A DNA stretch of 64,000 bases from contig CAZUGO010000063.1 in the NCBI GenBank assembly GCA_964619935.1, positions 57,410 to 121,409 on the forward strand, read 5' to 3'. Both the position numbers and the translations under genes were made by a program. Under the pieces are notes generated by a model, which had not been told where the DNA came from, made no database searches, and worked only from the letters and a program-made list of their open reading frames with translations. This DNA is from CAZUGO01 sp964619935 (GTDB lineage: Bacteria > Planctomycetota > Phycisphaerae > UBA1845 > CAIVHJ01). Shown in pieces: positions 16,679 through 24,701 of the stretch. How positions within the stretch are numbered: the stretch's first letter is position 1; every line of letters begins with the position of its first letter.

Positions 16679-17152
16679 CTATTCCGGAACCCAGGCCAGA
16701 TCCAGAATCGTGTGGGTGGGCCTTTCGGTGTTGAACACGGCCCGGACCGGCAGGCCGATCTGAGGCGTGCCCTGCTGCAGCCAGCTCATCACCTTGGTGC
16801 ACACGCCCGGCAGGTCCACGCTGATGAGCGCCGTGCCGGCCGGCAGCTTGAACAGCGCGCCGGGGTATTTCACGACGCTCCAGGTGTATATCCGTCCATG
16901 CTGCGGTGCGTCGATCCACTCCATTGCCTGCCAGCAGTCCGGACAGTCGCAGCGCGGCGGCAGCCACAGGCGCCGCTCGCCGCAGTGCTCATTGGTGCAC
17001 CGGGTGGCCAGCAGCTTGCCGTCCTGCAGGCCTGCGAAGAACCGGCCGCATCCGCCGTAGCTGTGGAAATGCGCCCAGGTCTTAGGATTGCGAATCACGA
17101 ACTCGTCGCCGGAGATCCGCTCGTTGACCGACTCAGGCCACACGGTCGACAT
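16679..17152 (-). CDS. DUF35 zinc-ribbon/OB-fold acyl-CoA-associated protein
   Basis: 157 residues from ATG 17152 (GAGGAGCCC upstream). N-terminal helix (NPKTWAHFHSYGGCGRFFAGLQDG), rubredoxin-like zinc ribbon (CTNEHCG ... CDCPDC, ~52-74), then an OB fold (GRIYTWSVVKYPGALFKLPAGTALISVDLPGVCTKVMSWL...). Known: DUF35 proteins form complexes with thiolase-fold enzymes (archaeal acetoacetyl-CoA thiolase/HMG-CoA synthase, or steroid retro-aldolases Ltp2-ChsH2) and help bind acyl-CoA. It lies 26 bp downstream of a thiolase-fold gene, so the same complex is inferred here. Confidence 0.88.
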   Translation of the reverse strand: MSTVWPESVNERISGDEFVIRNPKTWAHFHSYGGCGRFFAGLQDGKLLATRCTNEHCGERRLWLPPRCDCPDCWQAMEWIDAPQHGRIYTWSVVKYPGALFKLPAGTALISVDLPGVCTKVMSWLQQGTPQIGLPVRAVFNTERPTHTILDLAWVPE

Positions 17153-17178
17153 GGCTGGGCTCCTCGGGTCTGCGGGAT

Positions 17179-18552
17179 TCAGGTGGCACGCTCCAGGATG
17201 GCACAGGTCACATGACTGCCGGTCCCGGCGTGGCTGATGGCACAGCCGCGCCGGGCATTCTTGACTTGGAGGCTGCGCCAATCCGCCGGTCTGGTCTTGC
17301 CGTAACGCCGCCAGCGCTGCGGCTCCCCATGAAAACGATCCCACTTGTTCTGCAATTGCCACAAGACCTCGACCAACTGGAAGATGCCGGTGGCGCCCAC
17401 GGCATGCATGGTGCCGATCAGCCCGCCGGACAGATTGGTCGGCAGGCGACCTTCGTAGTAGGCGTCACCGGAATCGATGAATTCCCGGCCACGGCCGTAA
17501 GGCCGCAGCCCGATGTCTTCGTAGGTCTGGACATCGCTGATGGTGAAGGCGTCGTGGGTTTCGAGCAGGTCGAAATCGGCCAGCGGATCGTGGATGCCGG
17601 CCATGTGATAGGCCAGGTACGCCGCCATCCGCGCGGCCAGGAACGAACTGAAGCCGGGCCACTGCTCCCGGCGATCGCTGAAGTAATCCGCGTACAGATC
17701 CTCGGGCTCGTTGGGGAGCCGCAGGATGGGCAGATGACGGCGATCCGCCGTCCGCAGGGTGTGGGTTCCGCCGCAGATGGCCGCCAGTTGCACCGGGTGA
17801 TCGGTCAATGCAAAGGCCGTCTGCTCGTCGGCCAGCAGCAGGACCGCCGCCCCCACGCTCATGGCGCAGCACTCCAGGTAGGACAACGGATGCGATACAA
17901 TCTCGTTGCTCAAGATGTCCTCGACGGTGTACTGTCCGGGGTTCTGCGAATACGGCGAATGCCGGGCGTATTCGTGGTTCTTGCAGGCGATTCTGGCCAG
18001 GGTTTCGCGGGGCACCTGGTTCTCGTACTGGTAGCGCTGGGCCATCAGGGCATAGTAGCTGGCATACATCCAGCCCAGCTCACTCTCGAAGTCCTTACAG
18101 GCGGCGCTGGCGATGTAGGCATTGCCCACCTGGGTGGAGACCTCGTCCATCCGCTCCCAACCGACCACCGGAACGCAATCCGCATAACCCGAAGCGATGG
18201 CCTGGGCCGCCGCCAGCACTGCCGAGCCGCCCGTCGCCCCGCCGGTCTTGACCTCGATGTTGCCGACAGGATCGAAGCCCAGGTAATCGTGGATCTTGGC
18301 CGCGGCCAGCAACTGGTCTCCGAAGTGGTCGGCGAACTGGGAATACACACACCAGTTTACCCGCCGGCGAACCTCCGCAGGAGAGACCTTGAGGTCGTTC
18401 TCCTCCACGGCCATCTTCAGGGCTTCCATACATAATTGGGAGGTGTTCTTCTCGGGGTAGCGTTTGCGGAAGTCGGTCAATCCGCCGGCCACCACGAACA
18501 CCGGCTTCTCGAACTTGGGGATCCTCAGATTCCCGGGACTCAGCGTGATCAT
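17179..18552 (-). CDS. Thiolase-fold protein lacking the nucleophilic Cys (SCPx/aldolase-like)
   Basis: 457 residues; ATG 18552 preceded by GGGAGCC. Thiolase superfamily features: nucleophile-elbow region EVKTGGATGGSAVLAAAQA (~100-118), SELGWMYASYYALMAQRY, LLETHDAFTISDV (the HxxF region) and the C-terminal GGLIGTMHAVGATGI (the G-H-P-x-G loop, here M-H-A-V-G). The residue aligned with the catalytic Cys of thiolases is Gly105, so Claisen condensation by a cysteine mechanism is unlikely. Known Cys-less relatives paired with DUF35 partners (Ltp2, DitF) are acyl-CoA retro-aldolases. The adjacent DUF35 gene fits such a complex. Substrate unknown. Confidence 0.8.
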   Translation of the reverse strand: MITLSPGNLRIPKFEKPVFVVAGGLTDFRKRYPEKNTSQLCMEALKMAVEENDLKVSPAEVRRRVNWCVYSQFADHFGDQLLAAAKIHDYLGFDPVGNIEVKTGGATGGSAVLAAAQAIASGYADCVPVVGWERMDEVSTQVGNAYIASAACKDFESELGWMYASYYALMAQRYQYENQVPRETLARIACKNHEYARHSPYSQNPGQYTVEDILSNEIVSHPLSYLECCAMSVGAAVLLLADEQTAFALTDHPVQLAAICGGTHTLRTADRRHLPILRLPNEPEDLYADYFSDRREQWPGFSSFLAARMAAYLAYHMAGIHDPLADFDLLETHDAFTISDVQTYEDIGLRPYGRGREFIDSGDAYYEGRLPTNLSGGLIGTMHAVGATGIFQLVEVLWQLQNKWDRFHGEPQRWRRYGKTRPADWRSLQVKNARRGCAISHAGTGSHVTCAILERAT

Positions 18553-18999
18553 GAGCAGGCTCCCATTGCACCCAGATCGCCGGCCGCGTGTCACCGCGAC
18601 ACGGATCCAACGCCATGCGAGGCGAATGCCCGGGCCCATGGCGGCCATCGCGAACTACCGCCCACCCGGCTGCGCGTTTCTGCGCAACCGCCGCGGTCTG
18701 TGCACCTGCGTGCGGCACCAACACCGACGGCGGCATTGTGCATGACGACCATGCACCTGGTGTGCCAGTTGCAGGCTTGCTGGAACACCCCGCCCTGAGC
18801 CCGGGCGCCGTCGTGTTTCATCGCAACTCGGTTGGTCCTTGGACTTCCTGGGTGCGACCACGGGTCGGTCCCGTGGCCGATGGGTGTTCGGGCCGCCGAT
18901 CGCACGCAGACATGATGGTGAGCCGGGGTGGCATATTGGCGGCACGAGCATGCCACCATATGCCACCCACGGCGAGTAATCCCATGCCCAGCACCAGCC
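18553..18999. other. Intergenic region, ~450 bp, with inverted repeat
   Basis: Lies upstream of the thiolase gene and downstream of the gene at 19000-19630 (both minus). No gene seen. GGGTGGCATAT (18926-18936) and ATATGCCACCC (18958-18968) form an 11-bp perfect inverted repeat, with an extra ATGCCACC (18950-18957) between them that allows an alternative fold. It may terminate the upstream gene although no T-run follows. Confidence 0.4.
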
Positions 19000-19630
19000 T
19001 TAGTCGCTCGCGCCAGGCTTGCTGCGTCGACGGCCTGCCAGCAGACTACAGCCCATCATTCCGAGCATCATCGGGAACAGCATGCCCGCGCCGCACAGTT
19101 GCACTTGTCTGACCGTTTCGGCAGACTCACCGTCGTCCTCGGTGGCGGCGGCGACCAGCAGCAAGTCGACCTGCAATTCCAGGCCCCGCGTCATGTGGCT
19201 CGGAGATTCGTCCGAATCATCCACGCCCTCGTCCAGCACTTCAGCCTCGGCCAGCGTTTCGAGATCGGCGTTGACGACACCACCCAACGGACCGTCCGAG
19301 TCGGGCGCACCGTCGTCCGCCCCTTCGAGGAAGACAAAGCAGTGCTCATCGCTGGACACCTCGTTCAATTCACAACACCGCCGGGTCTTGCACTCGACGA
19401 CGCAGTTCGAGGCATTGCAGGTCTGGCAGCCCCAATCCGCCCAGCAGCAGCGCCACTTGGCACCGCCCAGGTCCGGTGTAGGTCCCGTCGCTGTGCGTAC
19501 ACATGTAGCGGTCACTAGATTCCGTGCTGTTGTCTGCGGCGCGCCCGGCAGCGCCGTGCAGCGCGATCATCAGGGTGGCCAAACACGCAGCCTTGCACAT
19601 CAAACGGTCTCTTAAGAACGGGTTGCCCAT
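19000..19630 (-). pseudogene. Secreted Cys-rich small protein gene interrupted by a frameshift
   Basis: Start at ATG 19630 has AAGGAGC upstream and gives a signal peptide (MCKAACLATLMIALHGAAGRA) and SSDRYMCTHSDGTYTGPGRCQ. At about 19450 the sense continues in another frame: KWRCCWADWGCQTCNASNCVVECKTRRCCELNEV, an acidic stretch, then a C-terminal hydrophobic segment and RRRSKPG (LFPMMLGMMGCSLLAGRRR), like a membrane sorting tail. The full span is 631 bp, one base over a multiple of three, so a single-base insertion explains the break. It could be a true mutation, a sequencing error or a programmed shift. Family unknown. Confidence 0.55.
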
Positions 19631-19909
19631 GATCGTGCTCCTTGCGAACTCGGGTTTCTCGTTGTTGACCGACCCGTGGTCGGTTCCGGCAGGAGGAGGT
19701 AGGACACCCGGCGTGCCGCCCGCTGCGAGCACCGTTGAATAATCCCTTATCGAATTGGTACGGACTGGGTTGCGCCGTTCATCGTCCGGTGGGATACCCG
19801 CGGCGGGTCGCCGGGCAGTTCTACCCGGCCTGGGTAACCCGCCCGCAATTGTCAAGCCCGTGACCGACCAGCCGCCGGCACCGCGATGGCACCATGCATC
19901 CGCCCGGCG

Positions 19910-20380
19910 TCATACCGGGACCGGCGGGCGCAGCAGTTGCAGCGCGGCATCGACGGTGGTCACCGACTCATCGGGCACGGCGGCTACAAACCACGAATCA
20001 CGCTCCCGGCCGCAGATGAACATCTGGCAGCGCTGTTGGTGCAGGTAGCGAGCCTCGAGCAGCAGGTGCTGAGGCTGGACATCAATGACTTCCAGATTCA
20101 CCAGCACGGAGTTGATCCGGATCTCGAAGTACTCGCCCTGGGCATCGGACGGCACGTGAATCAGCATACCATCCAGTCGTGAGCGCACCTGACCCGACAG
20201 GCCGTCCCACACCCCAAAGCGCACCCGGGCGCCCAGTTCTGCAAAATGTCTGGCAATCAACCGCTGATCCACAGGATCCCTCGCTAGAAAGCGCGGTCCC
20301 AGGTCGCCCAAGACGCCTGGCGTGACCTCAAATGAATGCACAATAACCCCGGACCCCCATCGCCGTACCGATCCTGACAT
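19910..20380 (-). CDS. Hypothetical protein
   Basis: 156 residues from ATG 20380 (frame is open further upstream to 20569). Sequence has balanced, globular composition with beta-rich stretches: FEVTPGVLGDLGPRFLARDP, RVRFGVWDGLSGQVRSRLDG, GEYFEIRINSVLVNLEVIDV and CQMFICGRERDSWFVAAVPD. No signal peptide, membrane helix or motif I recognise. Weak ribosome-binding site. Moderately sure that it is a real gene from codon character. Confidence 0.5.
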   Translation of the reverse strand: MSGSVRRWGSGVIVHSFEVTPGVLGDLGPRFLARDPVDQRLIARHFAELGARVRFGVWDGLSGQVRSRLDGMLIHVPSDAQGEYFEIRINSVLVNLEVIDVQPQHLLLEARYLHQQRCQMFICGRERDSWFVAAVPDESVTTVDAALQLLRPPVPV

Positions 20381-20870
20381 ATCGACGGCGCAGCCGGCCG
20401 GCCTTAACAAAACAGCCGCCACCCAGACGGACCGACCGCTGATGGGTTTGAACACCAAGGCGCGAAGTGCCAGCCGGTTACCCAGCAGCCGCCGCGGCTC
20501 CGGCATCCACACCACCACATTCCGTCTCCAACGGAATCGGCCGGTGGCGGGTTTGCTGGCACAGGACAATCATCGCGTCACCCGACGAGACCTTGCTCCG
20601 ACCCCGAAAACCCCAGCAACCAATAATGCCCCCCAATCCGACCGCCTTCGAACAGATTCGGACACTCCCGGAATCCGAACCGCCGGCGGGGTGGTGCTGC
20701 GGTGGGCGACGAGGGTTCTTCCGGCGAGCCCGGGCGGAATGGCGATATGGGGTCTCCTCGATCCCCCGGAGATGATTGCGACCGCCCGACTGGGGGGGGG
20801 GGTGGTCCCTCCTGCCTGCAACTGCCGGCGGCGCCCGGCGTTATGGGACCGTCAGTCCTGCGGCCCGATC
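20381..20870. other. Intergenic region, ~490 bp
   Basis: Between the minus-strand hypothetical gene and the cysteine attenuator promoter. A G-run (ten G at ~20791-20802) and high GC are the only notable marks; no gene, hairpin with T-run or known RNA was seen. Any promoter for the hypothetical gene should lie here. Confidence 0.4.
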
Positions 20871-20899
20871 TTGACTTATCCCGAAGCCCGGATTATGCT
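20871..20899 (+). promoter_or_regulatory. Sigma70-type promoter of the cys/sir/hem operon
   Basis: TTGACT (20871-20876), 17-bp spacer, TATGCT (20894-20899). Predicted transcription start ~20905-20907, i.e. at or within three bases of the leader-peptide start codon (GTG 20906 or ATG 20909), so the leader peptide would be translated from a leaderless or nearly leaderless mRNA. Confidence 0.65.
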
Positions 20900-20908
20900 T
20901 GTTCTGTG

Positions 20909-21019
20909 ATGATCGACGTAGATGGCACCCTTCGATTCCAACAGACCGCCGGCCGGGAGGCCTGCCTGTGTTGCTGTTGCTGTTGTTGCGCGGAGTCGAC
21001 AGTGCCCCTGCGTTGCTGA
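20909..21019 (+). CDS. Poly-cysteine leader peptide (putative cysteine attenuator)
   Basis: 36 codons: MIDVDGTLRF QQTAGREACL, then seven consecutive Cys (codons 21-27, 20969-20989), then AESTVPLRC and TGA. Nine Cys in total (codons 19, 21-27 and 36; four TGT, five TGC). It sits directly after a promoter, with no room for a Shine-Dalgarno, and is followed 24 nt later by an intrinsic terminator that precedes the APS reductase gene. Such peptides are known as cysteine-responsive, leaderless attenuators in mycobacteria; this would be the same logic in an unrelated phylum. Inferred action: scarce Cys-tRNA stalls the ribosome on the Cys run and favours an antiterminator; ample cysteine lets it reach the stop and the terminator form. 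Confidence 0.8.
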   Translation: MIDVDGTLRFQQTAGREACLCCCCCCCAESTVPLRC

Positions 21020-21042
21020 TGCCGAATCCACTTGGAACGCAC

Positions 21043-21074
21043 AAGCCCGCAGGACTGGCCCTGCGGGCTTTTTT
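21043..21074 (+). terminator. Attenuator terminator upstream of APS reductase gene
   Basis: AAGCCCGCAGG (21043-21053), loop ACTGGC, CCTGCGGGCTT (21060-21070): 11 bp without mismatch, then six T (21069-21074). Competing pairings: CCTGCG (21007-21012, inside the end of the leader peptide frame) with CGCAGG (21048-21053) would destroy the 5' arm; TGCGTT (21009-21014) with AACGCA (21036-21041) would sequester that segment. The AAGGAG of the next gene lies at 21082-21087, immediately after the T-run. Confidence 0.85.
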
Positions 21075-21094
21075 CATGGACAAGGAGAGTAGCC

Positions 21095-21823
21095 GTGTTG
21101 AGGGATCCTGCCGTAAGTCTGACCGTGCTGGCTTCCGATCAGCCGCGAATCAGCGACGAGAGTTCCACCGCCGAACTGATCGCCTGGAGCATTCAACGCT
21201 TTGGCAACCAGCGCATGGTCATCTCCACGTCCTTCGGGATGGAGGGCTGCGCCCTGATCGACATGTATGCCCGCCAGGACGTGGGGTTGGAGGTCATCTA
21301 CCTGGACACCCTGTTCTTCTTCAAGGAGACCTACGATCTCCGCGACCATATGATGGAACGCTACCCCCGGCTCAAGTTCATCAACTATGGCACCTCGATC
21401 ACCCCACAACAGCAGGAAGACCTGTACGGTCCTGAGTTGTGGAAGCGGAACCCGGACTTGTGCTGCAAGCTGCGCAAGGTTGAACCGATGTACGGGGCCA
21501 TGCGTGATGTCGACCTGTGGATCACCGGCCTGCGGCGCAGCCAGTCGCAACGCAGGGCCAACCTGCGGGTCATGGAGTGGGACTGGCGATATCATGTGCT
21601 CAAGTTCAGCCCGCTGGCGGATTGGAGCCGCCAGCAGATCTGGGAGTACGTTCAAACCCACGGGATCCCATACAACGCGCTCCATGATCAGGGCTACCCG
21701 ACCGTGGGATGTACGCATTGCACCGCGCCGGTGCCCGGCGCCAAGCCCGGCGAGTACAGCCGAGCCGGCCGCTGGCAGGGCATCGAGAAGTCCGAGTGCG
21801 GGTTGCACGGCGAAGGCATTTAG
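21095..21823 (+). CDS. cysH: Assimilatory adenylyl-sulfate (APS) reductase
   Basis: 242 residues starting at GTG 21095, seven bases after AAGGAG. PP-loop-type fold with the motif VISTSFGMEGCAL (~42-54) and LEVIYLDTLFFFKETYDLRD. The [4Fe-4S] cluster ligands of APS-type reductases are present: CC (123-124, followed by KLRKVEP) and CTHC (206-209). The catalytic Cys is in KSECGLH (C235). Reduces APS to sulfite and AMP with thioredoxin; the cluster indicates APS rather than PAPS as substrate. First structural gene of the operon controlled by the poly-Cys leader; sulfite reductase follows 107 bp downstream. Confidence 0.95.
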   Translation: MLRDPAVSLTVLASDQPRISDESSTAELIAWSIQRFGNQRMVISTSFGMEGCALIDMYARQDVGLEVIYLDTLFFFKETYDLRDHMMERYPRLKFINYGTSITPQQQEDLYGPELWKRNPDLCCKLRKVEPMYGAMRDVDLWITGLRRSQSQRRANLRVMEWDWRYHVLKFSPLADWSRQQIWEYVQTHGIPYNALHDQGYPTVGCTHCTAPVPGAKPGEYSRAGRWQGIEKSECGLHGEGI

Positions 21824-21930
21824 CCGCCCGGGGGCCCTGGCCGAACGCCCGCGGCTGGGCCAGGTCGGTGCGGCCCCGGACCGCCGCCGGGCAGAGGAAG
21901 GCAGCGGATCGGCGAGAACAGGAGGGCCAC

Positions 21931-23664
21931 ATGAGCGGGGCGGGTCACGTCCGGGAATCCAGGATTGAAGCGGCCAAGCGCAACGGCGACCACCTGCGCG
22001 GCTCCATCCACCAGTCTCTGAACGCCGCCGACAGCGGTTTCGGTGCGGACGACACCCAACTGCTCAAGTTCCACGGCATCTACCAACAGGACGACCGTGA
22101 CGCCCGCAATGTCCGCCGCGCCAGCGAGTCCGCCAAGGTGTATCAGTTTATGCTGCGCGTGGCCATCCCGGGCGGCGTCCTGAGTGCCGATCAATACCTG
22201 GAGCTCGACCGGCTGGCGGATACCTGCGCCGATGGCTCGTTGCGGCTGACCACCCGCCAGGGGATCCAGTTCCACGGGGTGCTCAAGGGCGAACTGAAGC
22301 CGATCATTGCAGCCATCAATCAGCAGTTGTTGACCACGCTGTCGGCCTGCGGCGACGTGCAACGCAACGTCATGTGTCTGCCCGGCCCGCTGGACCCGGC
22401 GGCCCAGGCATTGCTCCAGGACCTCACGCGTCGTATTGCCGAGCGCTTGCGGCCGGCCTCCCGTGCCTATCATGAAATCTGGCTCGACGAACAGCGTGTC
22501 TTCAGCAGCGCTGATCCTGAACCGTTCTACGGCACGCACTATCTGCCGCGCAAGTTCAAGACCGCGGTCAGCGTCGCCGGGGACAGTTCGATCGACATTC
22601 ATTCGTATGATTGCGGGCTGCTGGCATTCATCGAACACGATCGGGTCATTGGATTCAACGTCTTGATCGGCGGCGGCACCGGCATGACCCACGGCAAGCC
22701 CGACACCATTGCCGCCCTGGCCCAACCCCTGGGATTCGTGGACCCGGACCACGCCGTCGACACCGTCCAGACGGTGGCGGCCATCTTTCGCGATCACGGC
22801 AACCGTGGCGACCGCCGTCATGCTCGGCTCAAGTACCTGCTGGCCGATTGGGGCGTGGAGCGTTTCCGCCGGGAATTCCAACAGCGCTGCGCGTTCCAAC
22901 TGCACCCGCCGCGCGCCCTGCCCCGCGGACGATTCGATGACGGCCTGGGGCGCCGGCCACAACATGACGGTCGCGTTCGCTACGGGCTGTTTATCGAGAA
23001 CGGCCGCATCCGCGACGCGACCGGCCGGCCGCTGAAGCGAACCTTGCGCGAAATCGTCGCCGCCCAGCGCCCCGGGATCATTTTGACCCCCCATCAGAAC
23101 CTGCTGCTCACGGATCTTTCGGACAGCCAGGTGGACGCCATCGAGCACGTCCTGCGCGACCGCGGGATTGACCGGGTCGAAGCCTTGTCTGCCGCCCGCC
23201 GCTACTCAATGGCCTGCCCGGCCCTGCCGACCTGCGGGCTGGCCCTGACCGAATCCGAGCGGGTCATGCCCGAGGTCATCGCCGAGTTGGAAGCCGAGCT
23301 GGCTGACCTCAACCTGCGGCATGTGCCGCTGACCATTCGCATGACCGGATGTCCCAACGGCTGCGCCCGGCCGTACACCGCCGACATTGCCTTTGTCGGC
23401 CGGCGGCCGGGCGTCTACCATGTCTATGTCGGCGGCGGACTCGGCGGCGACCGCCTGGTCGATCTGCTGGCGGCCGACGTCGCCCGGGATGATCTGCTGC
23501 CCACCCTGCGTCCACTGCTGTCCGCCTGGGCCCGGGAACGCAGCGGCAGCGAGGGCTTCAGCGATTTCTATCAGCGGTGGACAGGTCACGAGCGTCGGCG
23601 GACCGTGCTCACCGGCCGCGAGCAACCCCGGGTCCCGCTGACCGTTCTGAGGGCCGCCTCATGA
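21931..23664 (+). CDS. sir: Assimilatory sulfite reductase (siroheme/[4Fe-4S], ferredoxin- or CysI-type)
   Basis: 577 residues; ATG 21931 after GGAGGG. Two-fold repeated sulfite/nitrite reductase architecture. Siroheme/cluster ligands: C-x5-C in ACPALPTCGLALTESER and C-x3-C in TGCPNGCARPY. Substrate-side Arg/Lys region LRLTTRQGIQFHGVLK near the N-terminus. Six-electron reduction of sulfite to sulfide in the cytosol. The next gene, hemA, overlaps its stop (ATGA), so enzyme and cofactor synthesis are translationally coupled. Distinguishing sulfite from nitrite reductase rests on the cysH neighbour and the RxGIQFH-type pattern; I favour sulfite. Confidence 0.93.
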   Translation: MSGAGHVRESRIEAAKRNGDHLRGSIHQSLNAADSGFGADDTQLLKFHGIYQQDDRDARNVRRASESAKVYQFMLRVAIPGGVLSADQYLELDRLADTCADGSLRLTTRQGIQFHGVLKGELKPIIAAINQQLLTTLSACGDVQRNVMCLPGPLDPAAQALLQDLTRRIAERLRPASRAYHEIWLDEQRVFSSADPEPFYGTHYLPRKFKTAVSVAGDSSIDIHSYDCGLLAFIEHDRVIGFNVLIGGGTGMTHGKPDTIAALAQPLGFVDPDHAVDTVQTVAAIFRDHGNRGDRRHARLKYLLADWGVERFRREFQQRCAFQLHPPRALPRGRFDDGLGRRPQHDGRVRYGLFIENGRIRDATGRPLKRTLREIVAAQRPGIILTPHQNLLLTDLSDSQVDAIEHVLRDRGIDRVEALSAARRYSMACPALPTCGLALTESERVMPEVIAELEAELADLNLRHVPLTIRMTGCPNGCARPYTADIAFVGRRPGVYHVYVGGGLGGDRLVDLLAADVARDDLLPTLRPLLSAWARERSGSEGFSDFYQRWTGHERRRTVLTGREQPRVPLTVLRAAS

Positions 23665-24701
23665 TCGAACACCTGATGCACGTGGGATGGTCACACCACA
23701 GCGCTCCGCTGTCCGTCCGCGAGGCCTGCGCCACCGACCGCGCTCGCCTGCCGGCGATGCTCCAGGAACTGAAGGCGGTCGCCGATGAAGGTGCCATCCT
23801 GAGCACCTGCAGCCGATTCGAGTTGTACGTGATCAGCCGGCGGCACGATCCGGAGTATTGGAAGCAGACGCTCGCCCACTTGCAGCGTCGCCGCCATGAC
23901 GGACTCGCGCCCTACCTGCAGGCATCGAGCGCCGCCGCGGCGGCCCACCGGCTGCTGCGGGTTGCGGCGGGGTTGGACTCCCAAGTCATCGGCGAGGATC
24001 ACATCGCCCAGCAGGTTCGGCAGGCATTCGAGTTGGCCCACCAGGCAGGCACCTGCGGCCCGACACTATCGGCGGTATTCCGCGCCGCCATCCATGCCGG
24101 ACGACGGGTGCGCCGCGAGACACCGGTCAATCGCGTCCCGCGGTCCTTCGCCCACCTGGCGATCGAGCATCTGGGCGGCCGCCCCGCTGCACAGCGCTCC
24201 AATCTGCTGGTTCTGGGCAGCGGGTTTCTGGCCCGCGAGGTGGTCGAAGCCCTGGATCCTGGGCAGCGCAGCGGTTTGCACATTGTCGGTCGCAACCTGG
24301 TCCGGGCCCGCCAACTGGCCGAACAGGTGGACGCCGCGGCGGTGCCGCTGGCCGATCTGGAACGCTGCTGCCGCGCTGCCGATGCCGTGTTCGCCTGTAC
24401 CTGCGCACCGCGTTATCTGATCACGCCGGCGCACATTCGCAGCGACGGTTGTCCCCAAGTGCTGTACGATCTGGGCATGCCCCGCAACATCGATCCGATT
24501 GTCGGATGTGCCGCCGGGGTCGACTTGTGGCATCTCGAAGATCTCGCCCCGCACCGCCGGGCCCATGACCAGACGGTGCATGCAGCCGAACGAACCATCG
24601 GCGACGAGTTGGCCAAACTCATCGAGTGGTTCCACCGCCGGGAGTCCACGGCGCCACGACCGTGCGCCGGTGGCGATGCCAAAGAAGGTCTGGCCGCATG
24701 A
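23661..24701 (+). CDS. hemA: Glutamyl-tRNA reductase
   Basis: 346 residues, slightly shorter than typical (~420) because the C-terminal dimerisation domain is trimmed. Catalytic nucleophile in LSTCSRFELYV (Cys ~49; N of the usual TCNR is Ser). Conserved GLDSQVIGEDHIAQQVRQAF and NADPH-binding domain NLLVLGSGFLAREVVEAL. Makes glutamate-1-semialdehyde from glutamyl-tRNA, first step of C5 tetrapyrrole synthesis. ATG overlaps the sulfite reductase stop; its own stop overlaps the next gene. Its placement inside a cysteine-regulated operon suggests a dedicated supply of siroheme. Confidence 0.92.
   Translation: MIEHLMHVGWSHHSAPLSVREACATDRARLPAMLQELKAVADEGAILSTCSRFELYVISRRHDPEYWKQTLAHLQRRRHDGLAPYLQASSAAAAAHRLLRVAAGLDSQVIGEDHIAQQVRQAFELAHQAGTCGPTLSAVFRAAIHAGRRVRRETPVNRVPRSFAHLAIEHLGGRPAAQRSNLLVLGSGFLAREVVEALDPGQRSGLHIVGRNLVRARQLAEQVDAAAVPLADLERCCRAADAVFACTCAPRYLITPAHIRSDGCPQVLYDLGMPRNIDPIVGCAAGVDLWHLEDLAPHRRAHDQTVHAAERTIGDELAKLIEWFHRRESTAPRPCAGGDAKEGLAA

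Noticed and set aside
20969..20989. TGT/TGC run as a plain microsatellite
   Set aside because: It lies in frame between a start and stop codon, after a promoter and before a terminator upstream of cysH; chance repeat is less likely than a leader peptide.
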